Below, in pieces: positions 5,268 through 8,892 of a DNA stretch of 8,892 nucleotides. The translations under genes and the position numbers were made by a program. Numbering within the stretch: position 1 is the stretch's first letter; every line of letters starts with the position of its first letter. The DNA is taken from positions 1 to 8,892 of the forward strand of contig PUNZ01000156.1 in the NCBI GenBank assembly GCA_003551945.1. The letters are read 5' to 3'. Below the pieces are notes generated by a model. That model saw only the letters and a list, made by a program, of their open reading frames with translations. It had not been told where the DNA came from and searched no databases. The stretch is from Halovenus sp. (GTDB lineage Archaea; Halobacteriota; Halobacteria; Halobacteriales; Haloarculaceae).

Positions 5268-6410
5268 ATGGCATCACAGACGCCAGTTGTCGTTGAGGCC
5301 GTACGGACACCACAGGGGAAAGAGGATGGTGTGTATGCGGACCTTCGCAGTGAGGACCTTTCAGTAGCGCTTATCGACGAGATTCTCGACCGGACAGACC
5401 TGACCGGTGAGGATGTCGATGACCTGCTGTGGGGCTGCGCTCAACAGCGAGGGGAACAGGGGAACAACCTTGCGCGAGTCATCGCGCTGCTGTCTGACCT
5501 CGGCGAGGCGACGCCAGCAACTACAATTAACCGCTGGTGTGCATCGTCCGCAGAGGCCGTCATGCGCGGTGCAGACGCAATCGCCGCCGGGCAGCGTGAT
5601 TGTCTGCTTGTTGGCGGTGTCGAGTCGATGAGTCGCGTGCAGATGGGACAGAACGTGCATAACGTCCACCCAGACCTGAACAACCACTACAACGTTGCAC
5701 AGCTCGATATGGGTATGACCGCCGAAAAGGTCGCAGAGGAGTACGATATCTCCCGTGAAGCCCAGGACGAGTACGCCGCTCGCAGCCAGCAGCGCGCTGT
5801 CGAGGCCACCGAGGAAGGCCGCTTCGATGACGAAATCGTCCCAATCGAAACGGAAGATGGAACCGTTACAGAAGACGAGGGACTGCGTCCCGGCACGACC
5901 GCTGAAAAGCTTGCCGGCCTCCCAACCGTCTTCAAAGCTGAGGGGACGGTCACACCCGGAAACGCATCACAAGTTTCGGATGGCGCATCCGCGCTGTTGC
6001 TCACCAGCAAAGCCTTCGCCGAAGAACACGGATTCGAGGTGCTTGCCGAGGTTGGCGACCACAACGTCGCCGGCGTTGACCCAACCGAGATGGGTATCGG
6101 CCCCGTCCCAGCCGTTGAAGGGCTGTGTGAGGATTCCGACCGTTCGACTGATGATTACGACCTCGTCGAACTGAATGAAGCGTTCGCCAGCCAATGTCTC
6201 TACTGTCAACAAGAGCTTGGCTTCGATGACGACATTTACAACGTCAACGGCGGTGCAATCGCAATCGGTCACCCACTCGGTGCGACCGGTTCCCGCCTGC
6301 CCGTCACGCTCATTCACGAGATGCACAAACGTGACGCCGAACTCGGTCTTGCAACGGAATGTGTCGGCTTCGGACAGGGTGCTGCTATCGAGTTCCACCT
6401 GCCGGAGTAA
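5268..6410 (+). CDS. Thiolase (acetyl-CoA acetyltransferase / 3-ketoacyl-CoA thiolase)
   Basis: This 380-residue protein has a complete thiolase layout. The nucleophile C91 lies in TINRWCASS, GGVESMSR spans 116-123, and the FKAEGTVTPGNAS segment is near 222-234. NEAF (303-306), NGGAIAIGHPLGATGSR with H335 (327-343), and the second catalytic cysteine C365 in CVGFGQG (365-371) complete the active site. It would cleave 3-ketoacyl-CoA with CoA, or condense two acyl-CoA, in fatty-acid breakdown, amino-acid breakdown or polyester precursor synthesis. Direction and chain length cannot be read from sequence. No hydratase, dehydrogenase or small OB-fold thiolase partner is adjacent, so it looks like a stand-alone catalytic subunit of the FadA/AtoB type. 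The segment after C365 has F where many thiolases have G (CxGGGxG). Confidence 0.93.
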   Translation: MASQTPVVVEAVRTPQGKEDGVYADLRSEDLSVALIDEILDRTDLTGEDVDDLLWGCAQQRGEQGNNLARVIALLSDLGEATPATTINRWCASSAEAVMRGADAIAAGQRDCLLVGGVESMSRVQMGQNVHNVHPDLNNHYNVAQLDMGMTAEKVAEEYDISREAQDEYAARSQQRAVEATEEGRFDDEIVPIETEDGTVTEDEGLRPGTTAEKLAGLPTVFKAEGTVTPGNASQVSDGASALLLTSKAFAEEHGFEVLAEVGDHNVAGVDPTEMGIGPVPAVEGLCEDSDRSTDDYDLVELNEAFASQCLYCQQELGFDDDIYNVNGGAIAIGHPLGATGSRLPVTLIHEMHKRDAELGLATECVGFGQGAAIEFHLPE

Positions 6411-6423
6411 CGACGACAAAACA

Positions 6424-6429
6424 TTTTTT
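6424..6429 (+). terminator. Probable T6 terminator of the thiolase gene
   Basis: Six consecutive T residues begin 14 bases past the thiolase TAA. This is a typical archaeal U-tract stop before the convergent rps2 gene. Confidence 0.5.
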
Positions 6430-6438
6430 GCGCAGTTG

Positions 6439-6455
6439 CTGACACTCGCTGTCAG
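6439..6455. repeat. Inverted repeat in the thiolase-rps2 convergent gap
   Basis: CTGACA and TGTCAG form perfect 6-bp arms around a 5-base centre. Overlapping arms ACACT (6442-6446) and AGTGT (6454-6458) allow an alternative pairing. On the plus strand it follows the T6 tract; on the minus strand it lies 52 bases or more past the rps2 stop, after a TAATTTT stretch. It may be a bidirectional transcript end or a 3' stabilising hairpin. Confidence 0.4.
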
Positions 6456-6506
6456 TGTTGGAAATTCGGCAAAATTACGCAGTCAACAAGACGAACCCAA
6501 ACCGGC

Positions 6507-7337
6507 TTAGATGTCGCTTTCGAAGTCGTCGAGACCGTAGACAGGTTCAGCACCGCGGTTGTCGAGAGTCTCGTTTGCGAGCAGCCAGTAGACCACAGAG
6601 AGCGCTTTGCGACCTTTGTTGTTCGTCGGAACAACAAGGTCAACGTTGCTCGTGGTGTTGTTCGAGTCACACATCGCAATCACAGGAATACCGACCGTGA
6701 TTGCCTCTTTGACAGCCTGTGCATCGCCGATTGGGTCAGTAACGACAACGACGTCTGGCTCGATGTAGCCGTCGTATTTCGGGTTGGTGAGCGTCCCTGG
6801 GATGAACCGACCAGTGCGTGCTCGTGCCCCGACGGCATCAGCGAACTTTTCGGCTGGGAACCGACCGTACTGTCGCGAGGACGCGACAAGAATCTGTTCC
6901 GGCTCGTAGTTCGCAAGGAACTGGGCGGCTGTGCGAATGCGCTTGTCCGTCATCGAGACGTCAAGCACGTACAGGCCATCAGTTCGGACGCGGTGGATGA
7001 ACCGGTCCATATCCTTCGTCTTCTGCTGGGTTCCGATGTGGACACCAGCTGCGAGGTAATCCTCGACCGGAATCAGCAGGTCAGCCTCCTCATCGGACAT
7101 GACGTCCTCGTCGAGGGCTGGACCATCGTCGAGTTCCTCGTCAGCGTCCTCGGCCTCCTCGGTTGCATCCGCTTCGTCGGCCTCCTCAGCCGCTTCAGCT
7201 TCTACATCTTCGGCTTCAACTGCTTCAGTTTCTTCTTCAGCCGCGGCCTCGTCGGCCTCGGCGGGCGTTTCCTCCTCCGTCTCGGCCTCTGCATCCGTCT
7301 CGGACGCGTCGAGGCTCTCGTTTTCGTTTCCACTCAT
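6507..7337 (-). CDS. rps2: Small-subunit ribosomal protein S2 (uS2) with acidic N-terminal extension
   Basis: The conserved S2 core begins near residue 87 with LLIPVEDYLAAGVHIGTQQK and continues through the typical IHRVRTDGLYVLDV, LVASSRQYGRF and TNPKYDGYIEPDVVVVTDP blocks, ending after WLLAN. S2 joins the 30S subunit late, at the head-body junction near the mRNA exit. Residues 1-86 are a low-complexity extension in which about half the residues are D or E, most of the rest A, and no K or R occurs before K106. Such acid tails on S2 are known in haloarchaea; the total here is 276 residues. An internal ATG at residue 80 could encode a version without the tail. The preferred start overlaps the eno stop by four bases (ATGA) with no Shine-Dalgarno, so translational coupling is likely. 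It is the last gene of the rpoN-rpoK-eno-rps2 operon. Confidence 0.97.
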   Translation of the reverse strand: MSGNENESLDASETDAEAETEEETPAEADEAAAEEETEAVEAEDVEAEAAEEADEADATEEAEDADEELDDGPALDEDVMSDEEADLLIPVEDYLAAGVHIGTQQKTKDMDRFIHRVRTDGLYVLDVSMTDKRIRTAAQFLANYEPEQILVASSRQYGRFPAEKFADAVGARARTGRFIPGTLTNPKYDGYIEPDVVVVTDPIGDAQAVKEAITVGIPVIAMCDSNNTTSNVDLVVPTNNKGRKALSVVYWLLANETLDNRGAEPVYGLDDFESDI

Positions 7338-8536
7338 GCGTTTTGCTCGATTCTGATGAGTTCGTTTAGCTTCGCCGTCCGCTCGCCGCCAACCGCACCA
7401 GTTTTGATGTACGGGGCGTCCATCGCCACGGCGAGGTGGGCAATGGTCGTATCCTCTGTTTCACCGCTTCGGTGTGAGATAACCGGCTCGTAGCCAGATT
7501 CAACACCCAACTCGATTGCATCGACCGTATCGCTCAGCGTGCCAATCTGGTTTGGCTTGATGAGGATGCTGTTTGCCGCACCATCCTCGATACCTCGTTC
7601 CAACCGGTCGACGTTCGTGACGAACAGGTCATCGCCGCAGATGAGTGTCTGGTCGCCAACACGGTCGGTTAACGCAGCAAACGCCTCGAAGTCGTTCTCA
7701 TCGAGTGGGTCTTCCACGTAGATGAGGTCGTACTCGTCAACGAGGTCAGCAAGGTATGCAATCTGTTCATCCGTGTTGCGGGTCGTCTCGCTGTACTCAT
7801 AGACACCGGCGTCGGCGACATAGAGCTCTGCACCGGCAACATCCAGTCCGAACCGAATCTCGAATCCGGCATCATCCTCGACGATGTCAGTGGCTTCAGC
7901 AACAATCTCAAACGCCTCGCTGTCGTCGATGCTTGGTGCCCACGCACCTTCGTCACCTTTCCCACACGGGACACCGCGGTCAGCAAGGATATCAGCAACC
8001 GTCTCGTGGACGGCCGCGTTTGCAAAGACTGCTTCCTCGACTGATGGCGCACCAATCGGGGCAACCAAAAATTCCTGAATATCCGTCGCATCGGCAGCGT
8101 GTTCGCCGCCACCGATGACGTTTCCGAGCGGAACCGGGAAGGAGTTCCCACGGAAGGTTCCGCCGAGATGCTGAAAGAGCGGTGCGCCTGTCACGTCCGC
8201 TGCAGCGTGTGCTGCAGCCATCGAGAGCGCAACTGCGCTGTTTGCACCGATGCCGGAGAAATCGTCCGTTCCGTCAGCAGCGTGCAGCGCCGCATCGACA
8301 TCACGCTGGTTACCGGCGTACACTTCGCCGACCAAGCGCGGAACGGCCTCTTCGCGTGCGCTGGCAATCGCTTCGTGTGCAGGGAGTTCAATCGCTTCGA
8401 ACTCGCCAGTGCTTGCGCCGGATGGCGCTCGAGCACGACCGAAGCCACCGCTTTCAGTGTAGACGTCTGCCTCAACCGTAGCGTTGCCACGGGAATCGAG
8501 GACGCGACGCAACGCGACATCGGTGATGAGCGTCAC
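7334..8536 (-). CDS. eno: Enolase (phosphopyruvate hydratase)
   Basis: The 400-residue enzyme interconverts 2-phosphoglycerate and phosphoenolpyruvate in cytoplasmic glycolysis and gluconeogenesis, using magnesium. Visible active-site elements are the SGASTGE loop (39-45), H146 in GGGEHA, E155 in DIQEF, E196 in GDEGAWAP, metal ligands D232, E275 (YVEDP) and D302 (GDD), K327 (LIKPNQIGT), the SHRSGETEDT block with H355, and K378 (YIKTG). Two segments differ from the textbook bacterial or yeast form (NVIGGGEHA for NxINGGxHA and GDEGAWAP for GDEGGFAP), but the catalytic residues remain. The start is a GTG at 8536 overlapping the rpoK stop by four bases (GTGA). A strong Shine-Dalgarno, GAGGTGA, at 8549-8543 leaves six bases to the GTG. 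The gene is cotranscribed with RNA polymerase and ribosomal genes, an arrangement widespread in archaea. Confidence 0.97.
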   Translation of the reverse strand: MTLITDVALRRVLDSRGNATVEADVYTESGGFGRARAPSGASTGEFEAIELPAHEAIASAREEAVPRLVGEVYAGNQRDVDAALHAADGTDDFSGIGANSAVALSMAAAHAAADVTGAPLFQHLGGTFRGNSFPVPLGNVIGGGEHAADATDIQEFLVAPIGAPSVEEAVFANAAVHETVADILADRGVPCGKGDEGAWAPSIDDSEAFEIVAEATDIVEDDAGFEIRFGLDVAGAELYVADAGVYEYSETTRNTDEQIAYLADLVDEYDLIYVEDPLDENDFEAFAALTDRVGDQTLICGDDLFVTNVDRLERGIEDGAANSILIKPNQIGTLSDTVDAIELGVESGYEPVISHRSGETEDTTIAHLAVAMDAPYIKTGAVGGERTAKLNELIRIEQNA

Positions 8537-8712
8537 TGTGTCTCACCTCGCCGCACCGTAAAGGGGAGTACATCTTGGTCGAACTCCTCTGCGGCGATGA
8601 GAATCGGTTGGGTCTGCTCGGTATCAATCAACACCGGCGCGCCGTATGCTACTTGCAGTGCTCGTGCACCGATGATACGTGCCTTCTCGTAGCGATTTTG
8701 TGTACGTGCCAT
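8533..8712 (-). CDS. rpoK: DNA-directed RNA polymerase subunit K (Rpo6/omega homologue)
   Basis: This 59-residue protein is archaeal RpoK, equivalent to eukaryotic Rpb6 and bacterial omega, which clamps the largest polymerase subunit and aids its assembly. The diagnostic block NRYEKARIIGARALQ (6-20) is followed by VAYGAPVLIDTE and the C-terminal LPFTVRR. The ATG at 8712 is one base after the rpoN stop, pointing to coupled translation with no Shine-Dalgarno needed. The open frame continues upstream through rpoN, but added residues would not match the family, and 59 residues is the normal size. The last codons contain the Shine-Dalgarno of eno. Confidence 0.95.
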   Translation of the reverse strand: MARTQNRYEKARIIGARALQVAYGAPVLIDTEQTQPILIAAEEFDQDVLPFTVRRGETQ

Positions 8713-8713
8713 G

Positions 8714-8892
8714 TTACTGATATGGAGCGACCACGTCGACGAGGTCTTTGTGTGAGACCAGCATTCGGCGGCAGCAGTACCGCTCAATGCCAAGCTCGTC
8801 AAGGACCTCGGCCGGGTCTTCCGGCTCTTCTGCCTCTTGCGTGCGGTGCTTGAACTCCTCCCAGTGTTCGCCAACGACCTTGCCGCAGGTGA
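8714..8892 (-). CDS. rpoN: DNA-directed RNA polymerase subunit N (Rpo10), N terminus cut by the window edge
   Basis: The minus strand encodes 58 residues from TCGKVVGEHWEEF to a TAA at 8716-8714, plus two bases of an earlier codon. This is archaeal RpoN (eukaryotic Rpb10), a small zinc protein that joins the polymerase assembly platform. The second cysteine of the CxxC pair and the CC pair in ERYCCRRMLVSHKDLVD are present; the first cysteine and about seven starting residues lie beyond the window. An acidic segment (EAEEPEDPAE) lies between the zinc-binding parts. It is the first visible gene of the operon; the rpl13 and rps9 genes that commonly precede it in archaea would be expected outside the window. 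Confidence 0.95.
   Translation of the reverse strand, partial: TCGKVVGEHWEEFKHRTQEAEEPEDPAEVLDELGIERYCCRRMLVSHKDLVDVVAPYQ

Noticed and set aside
5967..6419. 150-codon minus-strand open frame opposite the thiolase end
   Set aside because: It is antisense to the catalytic NEAF, GHP and CxGxG blocks of a clear thiolase and has no features of its own.
7099..7356. Serine/alanine repeat frame on the plus strand
   Set aside because: It is simply the complement of the acidic GAG/GCC-rich tail of rps2, not a real repeat protein.
8713..8874. Upstream extension of rpoK into rpoN
   Set aside because: The added residues do not resemble RpoK, and this stretch encodes RpoN in another frame; the ATG at 8712 gives the normal family size.
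1..8892. tRNA, rRNA, CRISPR arrays, insertion sequences, integrase sites
   Set aside because: Gaps between genes are at most 116 bases and none contains a cloverleaf, spaced repeats, transposase fragments or terminal inverted repeats that I could find.

Overview
This window is chromosomal DNA from a salt-loving archaeon of the class Halobacteria. The proteins are rich in Asp and Glu, one ribosomal protein carries a long acid-only extension, two genes encode the halobacterial REC-HalX type of response regulator, and several promoters are TATA boxes about 26-30 bases before the start codon, as in leaderless or short-leader haloarchaeal genes. G+C, judged by eye from sampled lines, is mid-50s percent overall, modest for this class, and falls to the mid-40s in part of the first response regulator. 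The genus cannot be named from the sequence alone.

Layout from left to right. (1) Positions 1-60 hold the last 19 codons of a plus-strand gene whose product ends in a membrane segment. (2) trm1 (tRNA G26 dimethyltransferase, plus) meets a DRG-type GTPase gene (minus) tail to tail, with the two stop codons overlapping. (3) rpl11 and an arginase gene (both minus) follow, each with its own promoter signals. (4) Two related REC-HalX response regulators are divergently transcribed from a 116-base gap. (5) A thiolase gene (plus) has its own clear promoter. (6) A minus-strand operon enters from the right edge in the order rpoN (cut by the edge), rpoK, eno, rps2. Its genes are separated by one base or overlap by four, and rps2 meets the thiolase tail to tail.

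Most of the window is core machinery: transcription (RpoN, RpoK), translation (S2, L11, Trm1, the DRG GTPase) and central metabolism (enolase, arginase, thiolase). There are no tRNA or rRNA genes, CRISPR arrays or mobile elements, and no stretch over 300 bases without a gene.

The most unusual part is the response-regulator pair. The two genes lack a neighbouring kinase and are about 60% identical in the receiver domain by eye. Each has a copy of a semi-palindromic motif (TACTCGC[A/T]GT followed by AGTA) between its TATA-like element and its start codon, reading in the direction of its own transcription. This suggests a shared operator and possible joint autoregulation, but that is inference. 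I see no strong evidence of a wholly new multi-gene system.
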